Shown: positions 53,869 through 64,000 of the stretch, in pieces
Numbering within the stretch: the stretch's first letter is position 1
Layout of the letters: every line of letters begins with the position of its first letter
Source of the DNA: Halobacillus litoralis
GTDB lineage: Bacteria > Bacillota > Bacilli > Bacillales > Halobacillaceae
Assembly: GCF_020524085.2 (NCBI RefSeq)
Contig: NZ_CP129016.1
Coordinates: 3,156,001-3,220,000, forward strand
Direction of reading: 5' to 3'
Length of the DNA: 64,000 bases
Translations under genes and position numbers: made by a program
The notes under the pieces: generated by a model
What the model saw: the letters and a program-made list of their open reading frames with translations, nothing else
What the model was told of the DNA's origin: nothing
Databases searched by the model: none

Positions 53869-54957
<1,089 letters not shown>

Positions 54958-55460
54958 TCACCCTTTCCTTTCGTATTTTAAAATGGATGCTGTGAGTAGC
55001 TTTCCCAATTATGAAAAAAAAACTGTACCGATTTGCTCTTTACGTTTTACCCTGAACACTTCTTTATTAATCATGCAGGGGCTTTTATAGAAACTGTTAC
55101 ATTCTTCAAGTAAGATTCAATGGTACAATGTCAATCCATTATGTAGTTTAGCTCAAATCGTCATCATTCGTCAATCACTTAGCTACATAATATCTATACA
55201 TAGTCATAGAGGCTTCTAACAGCGGTCGAAAAATGACTTATTTTGTTATTTCAGAACACAATACTGTATCACCACAAAATTAAGCCTGTATTAATCTTAC
55301 GTTTTTTTCCCTTTACAATCAAATGAATTGTTTAGTGCAGAGCCTTCACTTGTCCATGTACAAATACTTCATTAGTGAAGATGAGCAATAAAGGACCTCC
55401 CTCACCACTAAACACTTGAGATCTATTTCACTACACCTTTCACAATCATCCTTTAAAAAC
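54958..55460. other. Long AT-rich region upstream of pdhA
   Basis: About 500 bp with no credible gene. It must contain the pdh promoter and a long leader; the clearest element is the dyad at 55138-55191. The part at 55200-55450 shows nothing I can support. Confidence 0.5.
55138..55191 (-). promoter_or_regulatory. Inverted repeat overlapping a possible pdhA promoter
   Basis: ATTATGTAG (55138-55146) and CTACATAAT (55183-55191) are perfect 9-bp inverse complements. Between and overlapping them on the minus strand is a possible promoter, TTGACG (55169-55174), 18-bp spacer, TAAACT (55145-55150). Arms flanking a promoter suggest an operator pair; the regulator is unknown and the predicted start is about 180 bp before pdhA. 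Confidence 0.4.
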
Positions 55461-55497
55461 AAAAAGCCGTGGACGACTATGGTCGTCCACGGCTTTC
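55459..55497 (-). terminator. Terminator of ykyA
   Basis: Stem AAAGCCGTGGACGAC with GTCGTCCACGGCTTT, 4-nt loop, followed by a T-rich tract on the minus strand. Confidence 0.9.
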
Positions 55498-55500
55498 CTG

Positions 55501-56187
55501 TTATTCTTCTGAAGAAGATGATTCTGATTGTTCCTCATAAGTTACATCAAGTTCCATCGCTTTATAAAGTTCTTTTTTCAGTGCATTATACTCTTCGGTG
55601 TGTTTGTTGAACGTTTCATTATGTTCAATCACTTCATTATACTTCTGATTGATCTTATCGATTTGTTCCTGCAGTTTTTCTTCTTTCAAATCTTCGTTCT
55701 GCATCATTTCATACAGTTCGGCATCGAGAGTCAAAGCTTCGTCATAAGCCGTATATAAATTTTGATAGGAATCGTACCTTGCATTCATTGTTTCAACTAA
55801 TTGATCTGCTTTTTCTTTTGCCTCTGCATTTTCTTCCTCTATATCTTCGATTAAAGGTTCAATCTTATCGAATTCCTCTTTTGCCGTATCGATGCTCTCT
55901 TTTTCAAGTTCAAGCTTTTCTCTGCGTTTTTCAACAATAGAGGCCGCCTGCTTGGATTTTTCTTTGATTTCATCAAACTGATCCATGTTCAAATTGATGA
56001 TTTCTTCATATAACTTTTGTTCTTCTGTCTCAAGATCCACCATCGGCTGCTGTTGTTCGCGAAAAGCATCTTCCAACGTCACTGCTTTTTCAAGATGTTC
56101 ATAAATCTGTTCTTGTGCTGACTGACCTGTGCAGGCAGATAAGAAAGCTGCAACGGCTAGGAGCACCACTAGCTTATGTAATCGCAC
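55501..56187 (-). CDS. ykyA: YkyA family cell-wall-binding lipoprotein
   Basis: A 228-residue lipoprotein: signal with lipobox LSAC (Cys19), then an almost entirely helical, charged coiled-coil region typical of YkyA. B. subtilis ykyA lies beside pdhA and def, as here. Function is not known beyond surface location. The start is GTG at 56187 after GAGGGGGAAAAGG; the ATG at 56217 would add ten residues upstream of the SD. The extreme Glu/Lys bias is normal for the family. Confidence 0.88.
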   Translation of the reverse strand: MRLHKLVVLLAVAAFLSACTGQSAQEQIYEHLEKAVTLEDAFREQQQPMVDLETEEQKLYEEIINLNMDQFDEIKEKSKQAASIVEKRREKLELEKESIDTAKEEFDKIEPLIEDIEEENAEAKEKADQLVETMNARYDSYQNLYTAYDEALTLDAELYEMMQNEDLKEEKLQEQIDKINQKYNEVIEHNETFNKHTEEYNALKKELYKAMELDVTYEEQSESSSSEE

Positions 56188-56413
56188 ACCTTTTCCCCCT
56201 CGAATTCCGTGAAACATTATTGTAATCTAAACGTATCTACAATAGTATAATAAATGATATCAAATTGAAAGCACCTTTTTCACATATGTTACCATTGACA
56301 TGGATAGGAGAAAGGTCTATTGGCGAGAGCTCATTTATTCCATTCATTATAGATACTGAATCCAATGAGTTAGAGCTGTTTGAAAATGTCTAGTTTGAAA
56401 GGATGTTGCTTAA

Positions 56414-56968
56414 ATGATCACAATGGACGATATCGTTCGTGAAGGTCACCCCGCTTTGCGTAAAGTGACAGAGGAAGTGACCCTCCCCCCTTCTGAGGAG
56501 GATAAAAAAACATTGGAAGAAATGATCCAATACTTGAAGAATAGCTAGGATGAACAAGTTTGTAACCGATACGGACTCCGTCCTGGAGTCGGCTTAGCTG
56601 CACCGCAAATTAATGTAAATAAACGGATGCTGGCTGTTCATTTCACTGATATGAAAGACAAGTTATATAGCTATGGCTTATTCAATCCTCGTATTGTTAG
56701 TCATTCAGTGGAAAAAACCTATCTTACTACAGGAGAAGGATGTCTTTCCGTCGATCGTGAAGTGCCTGGATATGTTCCACGCTATCGCCGTATTACAGTG
56801 AAAGCTACGGACCTTGAAGGTAATGATGTGAAGCTGCGCTTGAGAGATTATGCAGCCATCGTGTTCCAACATGAAATTGATCACCTCCACGGGGTCATGT
56901 TCTACGACCACATCGATCAGGAGAACCCTTTCAAAGAGCCGGAAAACGCTACACCTGCCGATCGATAA
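56414..56968 (+). pseudogene. def: Peptide deformylase with an in-frame TAG at codon 45
   Basis: Deformylase removes N-formyl groups from new proteins. From ATG 56414 the frame reads [18 protein letters not shown] and on to LKNS, then TAG (56546-56548), then [28 protein letters not shown]-type [14 protein letters not shown] and QHEIDHLHG, so all three metal/catalytic motifs lie after the stop. As I recall, the B. subtilis homologue reads KNSQNPE, so Gln is expected. The local CTAGG would be CCAGG with one C instead of T. Corrected length is 184 residues. Deformylase activity is essential, so either a second def exists elsewhere or the base call is wrong. Confidence 0.87.
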
Positions 56969-56973
56969 AAAAC

Positions 56974-57010
56974 AAAAGCTCCACCGTCCTAGGACGGTGG
57001 AGCTTTTTTA
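56974..57010 (+). terminator. Terminator of def
   Basis: Stem AAAAGCTCCACCGTCC with GGACGGTGGAGCTTTT and a minimal TA loop, followed by T. Confidence 0.9.
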
Positions 57011-57044
57011 ACTTTCTCCGTAGAGCTTCCGTTTATTGAAAAAA

Positions 57045-57821
57045 TTACTTCAACAAGCCTATTTCATAAATCGCATGAGAGAGGCCGTCTTCACCCACAT
57101 CTTTTGTTACAAAATCACTGACGGCTTTCGTTTCAGATACTGCATTCCCCATCGCGATTCCTGTTCCTACCTCACGGATCATTTCGATATCGTTCAAACC
57201 GTCGCCAAAAGCGTAAGTATCCTCCATCCTTAGACCAGCTGCTTCAATCATCTTCTTGATTCCTTCCGCTTTCGATCCACCTTTTGGAAGAACATCACAG
57301 GAAACGGGGTGCCAACGGATGTAATCGAAAGATTCGTAGGCGTCTCTGTACTCTTCGATTTCATCCCCTTCACAAAACAGGAGGGACTGATAAATATTTC
57401 TTCCTTTAAAAAAGGCGGCGTCCGCACTAGGGTGATCAATATAAAGCGTTCCAAGACTTTCTTCTATATGATCGTGATCTGGTACAGAAGCTTTCATTTC
57501 TTCATGGTTCATGAAGACCATTGGATGGTCGTTCTGCTCTGCGTGTTTATGAAGTCGTTCTAACTCGGGTTCAGATAATGGATTCGTGTAAATTTCTTTT
57601 CCTTCAAAAACGACATATTGTCCGTTGAAACTTACAAAGGAATCGATTCCAAGTTCCTCTCTCAACTTCTTGTACATGAAAGGAGCACGACCGGTTGCAA
57701 TGGCACAGTACACTCCTTCATCTTGTAGTGCTTGAATCGCTGCCTTCGTTTTCTCTGGCAGTTTTTTTTCATGATTCAGTAGTGTTCCGTCAATATCAAA
57801 AAAAGCAATTTTTTTCGTCAT
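57045..57821 (-). CDS. Cof-type HAD family phosphatase
   Basis: A 258-residue HAD-superfamily IIB hydrolase. Motif I FFDIDGTLL (Asp9, Asp11), motif II ATGRAPF, motif III KGGSKAEGIKKM (Lys) and motif IV FGDGLNDIEMI are all present. It likely dephosphorylates a sugar phosphate or flavin precursor; the substrate is unknown. B. subtilis ykrA is in the same place. The start at 57821 has SD GAGGAGG; the upstream extension to 57932 is not conserved. Confidence 0.92.
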   Translation of the reverse strand: MTKKIAFFDIDGTLLNHEKKLPEKTKAAIQALQDEGVYCAIATGRAPFMYKKLREELGIDSFVSFNGQYVVFEGKEIYTNPLSEPELERLHKHAEQNDHPMVFMNHEEMKASVPDHDHIEESLGTLYIDHPSADAAFFKGRNIYQSLLFCEGDEIEEYRDAYESFDYIRWHPVSCDVLPKGGSKAEGIKKMIEAAGLRMEDTYAFGDGLNDIEMIREVGTGIAMGNAVSETKAVSDFVTKDVGEDGLSHAIYEIGLLK

Positions 57822-58054
57822 TTCCTTGTCCTCCTCGTCGGCCTGCGTACAATTTCTCTTATGTATCATAGCATACCCCACTCTTTGGCTATACTGTAGC
57901 ATGAGTGGATAGGTTTGAGAAGAAAAACACACGATATATACAAAATCTAATATGTAAATGTTTCATTCTTCCACAAACCGTATTATACTAGAGATAACAG
58001 GGATTGGGCGGTTTAACGTTTTTTTGTTTTCTTCTTCAGGATGAAAGGGGATAG

Positions 58055-58132
58055 ATGCCAATGATGAAGCGTCTACGAAGGAAGCTTAGAAAACGTTGGA
58101 AAAATTTCATGAAACGAAAAACATACGCGTAA
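58055..58132 (+). CDS. Candidate 25-residue, highly basic peptide
   Basis: A short frame with a proper SD (AAAGGGG, 4 bp before ATG 58055): MPMMKRLRRKLRKRWKNFMK followed by RKTYA. About half the residues are Arg or Lys. I do not recognise it. It lies in the leader region before rpoY-rnjA, followed by a GGGGTG/CACCC hairpin, so it could be a small RNA-binding or membrane-active peptide or a leader peptide. Coding is not proven. Confidence 0.4.
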   Translation: MPMMKRLRRKLRKRWKNFMKRKTYA

Positions 58133-58259
58133 ACCATTGTTTTAGGGGTGTACCGAGCACCCGCACATACCATTATCATTCCCATACAGGAAACAAACGT
58201 GCTATGATGATGACAGGACAAGAATGTGGAAATTATATCTAGTTAGGAGCGATAGAGTA

Positions 58260-58469
58260 ATGATATTTAAAGTACTTTATCAGGAACTTGCGAGCGAAGT
58301 TCCTGTCCGTGAACGTACAGACAGCATGTACGTGGAAGCGGAAACAGAAAGACAAGTTCGTGAAAAATTAAAAAATGAAGGATTCAATATCGAATATATT
58401 CAGGTGCTTGATGAGGATCACCTTGAATATGAGAAGCAATCCGAAGATTTTAAAGTGGAGAATTTTTAA
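58260..58469 (+). CDS. rpoY: RNA polymerase epsilon subunit RpoY
   Basis: RpoY (YkzG) is the small accessory epsilon subunit of Bacillota RNA polymerase. The 69-residue protein [20 protein letters not shown], with [28 protein letters not shown], is full length. The ATG at 58260 follows TTAGGAG; a longer frame from 58224 is not conserved. It precedes rnjA by 3 bp, the standard pairing. An extended -10-like TGCTATGAT lies at 58200-58208, without a clear -35. Confidence 0.96.
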   Translation: MIFKVLYQELASEVPVRERTDSMYVEAETERQVREKLKNEGFNIEYIQVLDEDHLEYEKQSEDFKVENF

Positions 58470-58472
58470 CCG

Positions 58473-60143
58473 ATGAAATTCGTGAAAAATGACCAGACAG
58501 CCGTATTCGCCCTTGGCGGACTCGGTGAAATTGGTAAAAACACGTACGGAGTACAATTCCAAGACGAAATCATCCTCATTGACGCTGGTATCAAATTCCC
58601 GGAAGACGAGCTGCTCGGTATCGACTATGTTATTCCGGATTATACGTACCTCGTCCAAAATCAAGATAAAATCAAAGGGCTATTCATTACGCACGGTCAC
58701 GAAGATCACATTGGTGGAATTCCGTACTTGCTGCGTGAAATTAATATTCCGATTTATGCGGGCAAACTGGCGCTCGGCCTTATCCGCAATAAGTTGGATG
58801 AACACGGCCTACTGCGGAATGCGAAACTGAATCCGATCCAGGAAGACGATGTCATCAAATTCCGTAAAACATCCGTTTCCTTCTTCCGTACGACGCACAG
58901 TATTCCTGACTCTTACGGAGTTGTAGTTAAAACTCCACCAGTAAACGTCGTACACACAGGGGACTTCAAATTCGACTTCACCCCTGTTGGAGAACCGGCT
59001 GACCTTGCCAAGATGGCCGAAATCGGTAAAGAAGGCGTGCTAGCCCTATTGTCCGATAGTACCAATGCAGAAGTTCCTGGTTTTACAAAATCAGAACGTG
59101 TGGTTGGACAGAGCATTGACGACATCTTCACGCGTATGGATGATGGTCGATTAATCTTTGCAACCTTTGCATCCAACATCCACCGTCTACAACAAGTGGT
59201 AGAATCTGCAGTAAAAAATGGCCGTAAAGTGGCTGTCTTCGGACGAAGTATGGAATCTTCCATCCGAATCGGTCAGGAACTTGGATATATCCGTGCCCCT
59301 AAGGATACATTCATTGATGCCCAGCAGATCAACCGACTTCCAGCAAATGAAGTCGTGATCCTTTGTACAGGCTCACAAGGTGAACCAATGGCTGCCCTGT
59401 CACGTATCGCCAACGGAACTCACCGTCAAATTCAAATTCAACCAGGCGACACCGTCGTGTTCTCTTCTTCCCCAATCCCTGCAAACACGATCAGTGTCAG
59501 CCGTACCATCAATAAACTCTACCGCGCCGGTGCCGATGTCATCCACGGCCCATTGAATGACATCCACACATCCGGTCACGGTAGTCAGGAAGAAATGAAG
59601 CTCATGCTTCGTTTGATCCAACCGAAATTCTTTATGCCGATTCACGGGGAATACCGTATGCTGAAGGAGCACACGAAGCTCAGCCATGATTGTGGCGTCG
59701 AGCCTGAGAACTGCTTCGTTATGGATAATGGTGACGTTCTTGCTCTTGGTAAAGAGGAAGCTACTGTCGCAGGTAAAATCCCTTCCGGATCTGTCTATGT
59801 CGACGGAAGCGGAATTGGTGACATCGGTAACATCGTCCTTCGTGATCGTAGAATTCTTTCTGAAGAAGGTCTTGTCATCGTAGTCGTTAGCATCAACATG
59901 AAAGAATTCAAGATCGCATCAGGTCCTGATATCATCTCCCGTGGATTCGTCTACATGAGAGAATCAGAAGACTTGATTAAAGAAGCACAGAATCTCGTCA
60001 GCTCCCATGTTGAAAAAGTGATGGAGCGTCGTACGACTCAATGGTCTGAAATCAAAAATGAAATTACAGATACCATTGCACCGTTCTTGTTTGAAAAGAC
60101 AAAACGTCGTCCGATGATTCTTCCAATCATTATGGAAGTGTGA
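58473..60143 (+). CDS. rnjA: Ribonuclease J1
   Basis: RNase J1 is the 5-prime exonuclease/endonuclease of the RNA degradosome. The 556-residue protein has the metallo-beta-lactamase motif HGHEDH (His74, His76, Asp78, His79), GDFKFDFTP, the beta-CASP segment with [12 protein letters not shown] and [13 protein letters not shown], and the C-terminal domain. It is coupled to rpoY. In B. subtilis, GapA with SR1P interacts with RNase J1; both SR1P and RNase J1 genes occur here. Confidence 0.98.
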   Translation: MKFVKNDQTAVFALGGLGEIGKNTYGVQFQDEIILIDAGIKFPEDELLGIDYVIPDYTYLVQNQDKIKGLFITHGHEDHIGGIPYLLREINIPIYAGKLALGLIRNKLDEHGLLRNAKLNPIQEDDVIKFRKTSVSFFRTTHSIPDSYGVVVKTPPVNVVHTGDFKFDFTPVGEPADLAKMAEIGKEGVLALLSDSTNAEVPGFTKSERVVGQSIDDIFTRMDDGRLIFATFASNIHRLQQVVESAVKNGRKVAVFGRSMESSIRIGQELGYIRAPKDTFIDAQQINRLPANEVVILCTGSQGEPMAALSRIANGTHRQIQIQPGDTVVFSSSPIPANTISVSRTINKLYRAGADVIHGPLNDIHTSGHGSQEEMKLMLRLIQPKFFMPIHGEYRMLKEHTKLSHDCGVEPENCFVMDNGDVLALGKEEATVAGKIPSGSVYVDGSGIGDIGNIVLRDRRILSEEGLVIVVVSINMKEFKIASGPDIISRGFVYMRESEDLIKEAQNLVSSHVEKVMERRTTQWSEIKNEITDTIAPFLFEKTKRRPMILPIIMEV

Positions 60144-60147
60144 TCAT

Positions 60148-60189
60148 AAAAAATCCCCGCTGGGAACTCCAGCGGGGATTTCTTTTTTT
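60148..60189. terminator. Bidirectional terminator between rnjA and the pyruvate oxidase gene
   Basis: Stem AAATCCCCGCTGG with CCAGCGGGGATTT, 4-5 nt loop, then T-rich. Confidence 0.9.
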
Positions 60190-61910
60190 ATGTCAGGCGT
60201 TTCAATGCTTTTTTCATGTCTGGTAAGTCGAGGTTTCCTGACTCGAAGAATTCTTTAACGATATACTTGGAAAAATTCACAGCTGATTGATAGTCAATTT
60301 TTCCAGGAAGTGGCGCCTGGTCTTCAATGACGACATCGATCAATACAGGTTTCTCGGAAACAAAGGCCTGCTTCATCTTTGTAGAGAGCTCCTCATACGA
60401 CTCAATTCGATAACCTTCTCCCCCACAAGCTTCTGCAAATTTAGCGAAGTCCACTTCCCCCTAAGTTCGTGGCATAATTCAAATGCCCCATCTGTTCTTG
60501 TTCGTACTTAATCATTCCAATCTTACTATTGTTCAGCACAATCATTTTAATTGGCAATTCATATTTGACGGCGGTCACAAAATCATGCATCACCATGGAG
60601 AATCCACCGTCTCCGGAAACTCCAATCACTTGTTTATCCGGATATGCTTTTTTCGCTGCAATCGCGCCAGTAAGACCACTTCCCATGGTTGCAAGCCATC
60701 CAGACAAAACGAACTTCTGGTTCACAAGGTGTAAAAAGCGGGAAAGCCATACGGTCACGTTCCCTACATCTCCGGATATAATGGCTCCTGGTTCCATATG
60801 CTTCTCAAGTTCATACATCACTTGTGGTGCATGTAATGGGTTCTCCGTAGATCGTTTCTCTTCTTGTAGAGCGATTCTCCAATCATTCATTTTTTCCTGA
60901 TAATACTCAAGGTACTCTCGCTTTTCGACAGGAGCAGTAAGCTTCTTCAAAGCGGCGAGGGTCTCTTTACTATCCCCAGCCAATCCGACTTCAATAGGAT
61001 AATACTTCCCAAGGTTCTCAGGTTTATTGTCAATTTGAATGGCTGTGACATCTTCAGGAAGGAAATCACGGTAAGGAAACTGTGTACCTACTAGAATCAA
61101 TAGATCCGTCTCCTTCATCGCATGGTAAGCAGGCTTCGTTCCGATTTGACCATGCTGCCCTAGGCAATACGGGTGGTTATCCGGAATTACTCCCTTAGCA
61201 AGCAGACTTAAAATGATCGGGGCTTTAATGGACTCTGCAAAATCGATCAATTCATTCGGGGCATTTCTCGTTCCCTGTCCTGCCAGAATGATCGGTTTTT
61301 CTGCTTTTTCAATCAGCTGTCTCGCTTCATTCAATTGATTCTGTGCAGGGAAAATTTCTGGACGATAATAGTCTCCAGATGTGAGGCGGACCTCATCTGT
61401 CTGTTTGGCTGCAAATAGATCATCCGGGACGATCAAGACAGAAACACCCTTATGGGCGTAAGCTTCTTTGATTGCCTGATCGAGTAAATCCGGAAGCTGA
61501 GCTTCTGTCTCCGCCCGACGATTGAAGACAGCAACATCATCGAACATTCTTTCCAAGTTGATTTCATGGAACGCTCCCGTCCCCACTTCTTCACTATGCA
61601 CTTGTCCGACAATCGCGAGCACTGGCGCGCTGTCTGCTTTTGCATCATAAAGCCCATTAAGTAAGTGGACAGCTCCTGGTCCAGCAATCGCTGCTGTGAC
61701 ACCAATCTTCCCTGTCAATTTCGCATAGGCCGCCGCTGATAAAGCACCAGTCTCCTCATGGCGGACTTGGACGAATTCAATTTCTTCCTGCCTTTTTCTT
61801 AAGTCATCAATCAATTCATTGATGGAGTCGCCCGGCATTCCATATATGTGATCGACACCCCAATTGATGAGTTGTTGTGTCATGACTTCTCCTGTTCGCT
61901 TATTGAACAT
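60188..61910 (-). pseudogene. Pyruvate oxidase-type thiamine-diphosphate enzyme, frameshifted
   Basis: A YdaP-like TPP enzyme (pyruvate oxidase/acetolactate synthase superfamily): N-terminal PYR domain (LINWGVDHIYGMPGDSINELID, VRHEETGALSAAAYAKLTGKIG), middle domain, and PP domain with GDGGFSMVMHDFVTAVKYELPIKMIVLNNSKIGMIKYEQ. The first frame ends NYATNLGGSGLR; the second resumes VDFAKFAEACGGEGYRIES. Removing one of five G/C at 60457-60461 gives NLGEVDFAKFAEA and a continuous protein of about 573 residues, the family size. The SD GAAAGG suits ATG 61910. FAD-dependent pyruvate oxidation is inferred. Confidence 0.87.
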
Positions 61911-62037
61911 CCAAATCATCCTTTCAAGCTCCTTAAATTATCTCCTATAACCCTTCTTATTTCCTTTTCCTGCTTTTCTTAAACAAACATATCAATGTTC
62001 ATGATGCGGAAAGACCATTCTTTTATTGTAGAAAATA

Positions 62038-62077
62038 TAAAATACCCTCTGGCCTTCTACTGACCAGAGGGTATTTC
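62038..62077 (-). terminator. Terminator of ktrC
   Basis: Stem AAATACCCTCTGG with CCAGAGGGTATTT, 11-nt loop, just beyond the ktrC stop; A and T runs on both sides. Confidence 0.88.
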
Positions 62078-62086
62078 TTGTTCTTT

Positions 62087-62752
62087 TTAATCTTCTAATA
62101 CGAGGTTCTTTTCGAAACGACTAATATCCTTATCTGCTCCAATAACAATAAGCACGTCACTCTCTTTGATTTCTTCCGTGGCCATCGGGGATACAATCAC
62201 ATCTTTCCCTCGTTTAATAGCAACAACGTTACATCCATACTCGGCACGGATATCAAGGTCTACAAGCGTTTGTCCGCCCATTTTGCTTCCAGCTTTCACT
62301 TCGACGACACTATGGTCATCAGAAAGCTCGATATAATCTAGAATATTGTTGGATATGATGTTGTGAGCGATTCGTTTCCCCATGTCACGTTCGGGGTGAA
62401 CGACTTGATCGGCTCCTATTTTATTGAGGATTTTCTCATGGTAATCATTTTGGGCTTTGACCGTAATCATTTTGATGCCCATTTCCTTCAATATTAATGT
62501 CGTCAGCATGCTGGCCTGGATATTATCCCCGATGGCTACGATGACGTGGTCGATGTTGCGGAACCCGAGCTCTTTCAGCACATTTTCATCTGTAGAATCG
62601 GCAATAACAGCGTGTGACGCGATATCACGGTATTCATTTACTTTATCTTCATCAAGGTCGAGGGCAAGAACTTCCATTCCCTCTCGGCTCAACTCACGGC
62701 AGATGCTGCCTCCGAATCGGCCTAAACCAATGACAGCGAATTCTTTTTTCAT
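62087..62752 (-). CDS. ktrC: Potassium uptake regulatory subunit KtrC
   Basis: A 221-residue cytoplasmic gating subunit of a Ktr potassium channel: RCK-N domain with VIGLGRFGGSICREL (GxGxxG, residues 9-16) and acidic ALDLDEDKV, which bind ATP/ADP or NAD, then RCK-C (about 135-221), which can bind c-di-AMP. No membrane partner (KtrD/KtrB) is next to it. It lies beside rnjA as ykqB/ktrC does in B. subtilis, which favours KtrC over KtrA. Confidence 0.92.
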   Translation of the reverse strand: MKKEFAVIGLGRFGGSICRELSREGMEVLALDLDEDKVNEYRDIASHAVIADSTDENVLKELGFRNIDHVIVAIGDNIQASMLTTLILKEMGIKMITVKAQNDYHEKILNKIGADQVVHPERDMGKRIAHNIISNNILDYIELSDDHSVVEVKAGSKMGGQTLVDLDIRAEYGCNVVAIKRGKDVIVSPMATEEIKESDVLIVIGADKDISRFEKNLVLED

Positions 62753-62857
62753 ACGTCAACCCCCAACTGTCTCGCAAAATCTATGCTTATTCTATCACAT
62801 AAATCCCCACCTCAACATATAGATTCACCATATTCATCAAAGAAAAGATCTTCAACT

Positions 62858-63420
62858 AAAGCTCCCTTTTCTTGAAGACTCAGTTTCGAGACTTCGTTGA
62901 GTGGATGGGGCTGCGGGGAATAACTCGCTTTCCGCGGGAGCGCGGTGAGCCTCCTCGGACTGCGTCCTGTGGGGTCTCACCATGCACTTTTTTCCCGCAG
63001 GAGTCTCGCCATTCCCCTCCGCCCCTTTGCTATATCAGTGTCTCGAAACCACTTCATGAATAATCAGCTATTCTATTTGATGAGAGTATAAGGAGAATAC
63101 TCCCAAGCCGAGGTACTTGAACCCTGAAAGCCTGATACAGAGCGTTTTATGCCTACAACAACCGCGATAGTGGAAGACCATCCAACTTTGGTAAAGGGGT
63201 TCGTTTACCCCCTCTTGGAATGGGGTGGTTGGGAAGCTGCGAGACTCCCGTGGGAGAAAGGAGATAGGCGAGATCCCGCAGGGCGTTAGCCAGAGGAAGC
63301 TCGCCACTCCCCCACAGGAAAGCGAGTAGCTACCCGACCACCCCTGACGCCCAACATAGCAACGAACCCCGGAAAAATCTCGAAACTGAGTCTTCCACAA
63401 TCCTGCCATATTCTTTAATA
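62858..63420 (+). repeat. Palindromic intergenic element, copy G (inverted interior)
   Basis: Terminal repeats 62871-62891 and 63378-63396 are perfect over 18 bp. Flanks match copy A (AAGCTCCC left, ACAATCCTGCCATATT right) but the interior is the inverse of copy A: inverted module 2, spacer, inverted module 1 (GGTTGGGAAGCT with AGCTACCCGACC). Both modules are full length. It lies between ktrC and cydB. Two open frames across it have no protein-like features. Confidence 0.92.
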
Positions 63421-63424
63421 AAGA

Positions 63425-63459
63425 GAAAAAGCATAGAATCCGTAGATTCTATGCTTTTC
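63425..63459 (-). terminator. Terminator of cydB
   Basis: Stem AAAAGCATAGAATC with GATTCTATGCTTTT, 4-nt loop, just beyond the cydB stop. Confidence 0.88.
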
Positions 63460-63470
63460 AGGTAGCTCGA

Positions 63471-64000
63471 TTATTTTTTTCCTTTTACATAATCCGCATC
63501 GAATAGGAAGAGTCTCATTAAGAGAATGAGTGATGGAATCAATAATAACAGTCCTGCAATAAAGACGATGACCAAAGCGATGGCCATTGAGTCGTTGGTC
63601 ACACCACTCGTAATGGTAACGTAAGGATAAAGCAGGTACGGCAAGTGAGAAGCTCCGTAACCAAAGAAGGCTATGAAGAACTGAATCATGACAGCAACGA
63701 ACGCCCAGCCATAATACTTCCCTTGATATACGAGAAAGACAGCAATCATGAAAAAGGCTACGGATATCCCGAAGACCCACCATAATTCAATAGCCCTTTG
63801 AAAGTGATCCATATTTTGCTGGCTAAGTGCGATAAACGTCGTGAGACTTGCAATGATGGTCGGAGAACTCCAGAACAACGCGTATTTTCTGAGGATCTCG
63901 AGCGCTGGCTTATCCCCTGCCCGATTAGCATAATAGGTAAGGAACATGGCGCTGATATAAAGGACACTGACAATAGCAAGGAAAACGACACTCCAAGAGT
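63471..64000 (-). CDS. cydB: Cytochrome d ubiquinol oxidase subunit II (CydB), C-terminal part
   Basis: The frame is open to the right edge (SWSVVFLAIVSVLYISAMFLTYYA and onward), giving 176 residues of the C-terminal half. At least four or five membrane segments are visible, and the ending LLIPSLILLMRLFLFDADYVKGKK fits subunit II of the bd quinol oxidase (CydB/YthB). CydA should lie just outside the window. The gene adds a second terminal oxidase to the caa3 system encoded here. Confidence 0.87.
   Translation of the reverse strand, partial: SWSVVFLAIVSVLYISAMFLTYYANRAGDKPALEILRKYALFWSSPTIIASLTTFIALSQQNMDHFQRAIELWWVFGISVAFFMIAVFLVYQGKYYGWAFVAVMIQFFIAFFGYGASHLPYLLYPYVTITSGVTNDSMAIALVIVFIAGLLLLIPSLILLMRLFLFDADYVKGKK

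Overview
The window is a chromosomal stretch from a Bacillaceae bacterium, most likely a moderate halophile of the Halobacillus type (inferred from gene content, acidic proteins and a BCCT osmolyte transporter; no 16S or other marker is present). It follows the Bacillus subtilis order speA-yktABC-yla-pycA-cta-ylb-bshC-mraZ-rsmH-ftsL and pdhABCD-ykyA-def-rpoY-rnjA-ktrC, read backwards along the given strand. I see no prophage, insertion sequence with a transposase, CRISPR array, rRNA or tRNA.

Layout. 1-5.3 kb: start of the division/cell-wall cluster (ftsL start, rsmH, mraZ), then bacillithiol synthase bshC, a DUF3397 gene and panE. 5.5-20.7 kb: the ylb cluster (ylbP, gerR, an enoyl-CoA hydratase, rpmF, ylbN, ylbM/tmcAL, ylbL, ylbK, ylbJ, coaD, rsmD, ylbG, ylbF/ricF, ylbD, ylbC, ylbB). 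20.9-23.2 kb: yugN-like gene, AI-2E-type membrane protein, GNAT enzyme. 23.3-31.3 kb: the complete caa3 cytochrome oxidase locus (ctaM, ctaG, ctaF, ctaE, ctaD, ctaC, ctaB, ctaA). 31.8-45.4 kb: pycA, ylaN, glsA, ylaL, ylaJ, ylaI, ylaH, ylaF, suhB, ykzI, yktB, yktA, a nitronate monooxygenase, speA and an SR1-type small RNA encoding SR1P. 45.6-50 kb: accessory genes (polysaccharide deacetylase, aromatic-acid exporter family protein, BCCT transporter, small lipoprotein). 50-55 kb: pdhABCD. 55.5-62.8 kb: ykyA, def, HAD phosphatase, rpoY-rnjA, pyruvate oxidase, ktrC. The end holds the C-terminal part of cydB.

Two features stand out. First, seven intergenic copies of a palindromic repeat family (about 225-630 bp) share terminal inverted repeats of the type GAAGACTCAGTTTCGAGA and two inverted GC-rich modules. 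Comparing outer flanks with interiors shows that the interior is flipped in some copies relative to others. Second, seven conserved loci carry a lesion or artefact: five look like +1 homopolymer insertions (bshC, yugN-like, ctaD/ctaE junction, speA, pyruvate oxidase), and two are in-frame TAG codons (ylbP, def) at positions where relatives have Gln, both explained by CCAGG changing to CTAGG. The combination looks more like a sequencing or methylation signature than biological decay, but it can only be settled with reads.

Functionally the window joins respiration (heme A synthesis, oxidase assembly, cydB), pyruvate metabolism (pyc, pdh, pox), RNA turnover (RNase J1, RicF, RpoY, SR1P), CoA and bacillithiol synthesis, ion and osmolyte homeostasis (KtrC, BCCT) and several sporulation-linked genes (gerR, ylbJ, ylbD, ylaJ), so the organism is probably a spore former.
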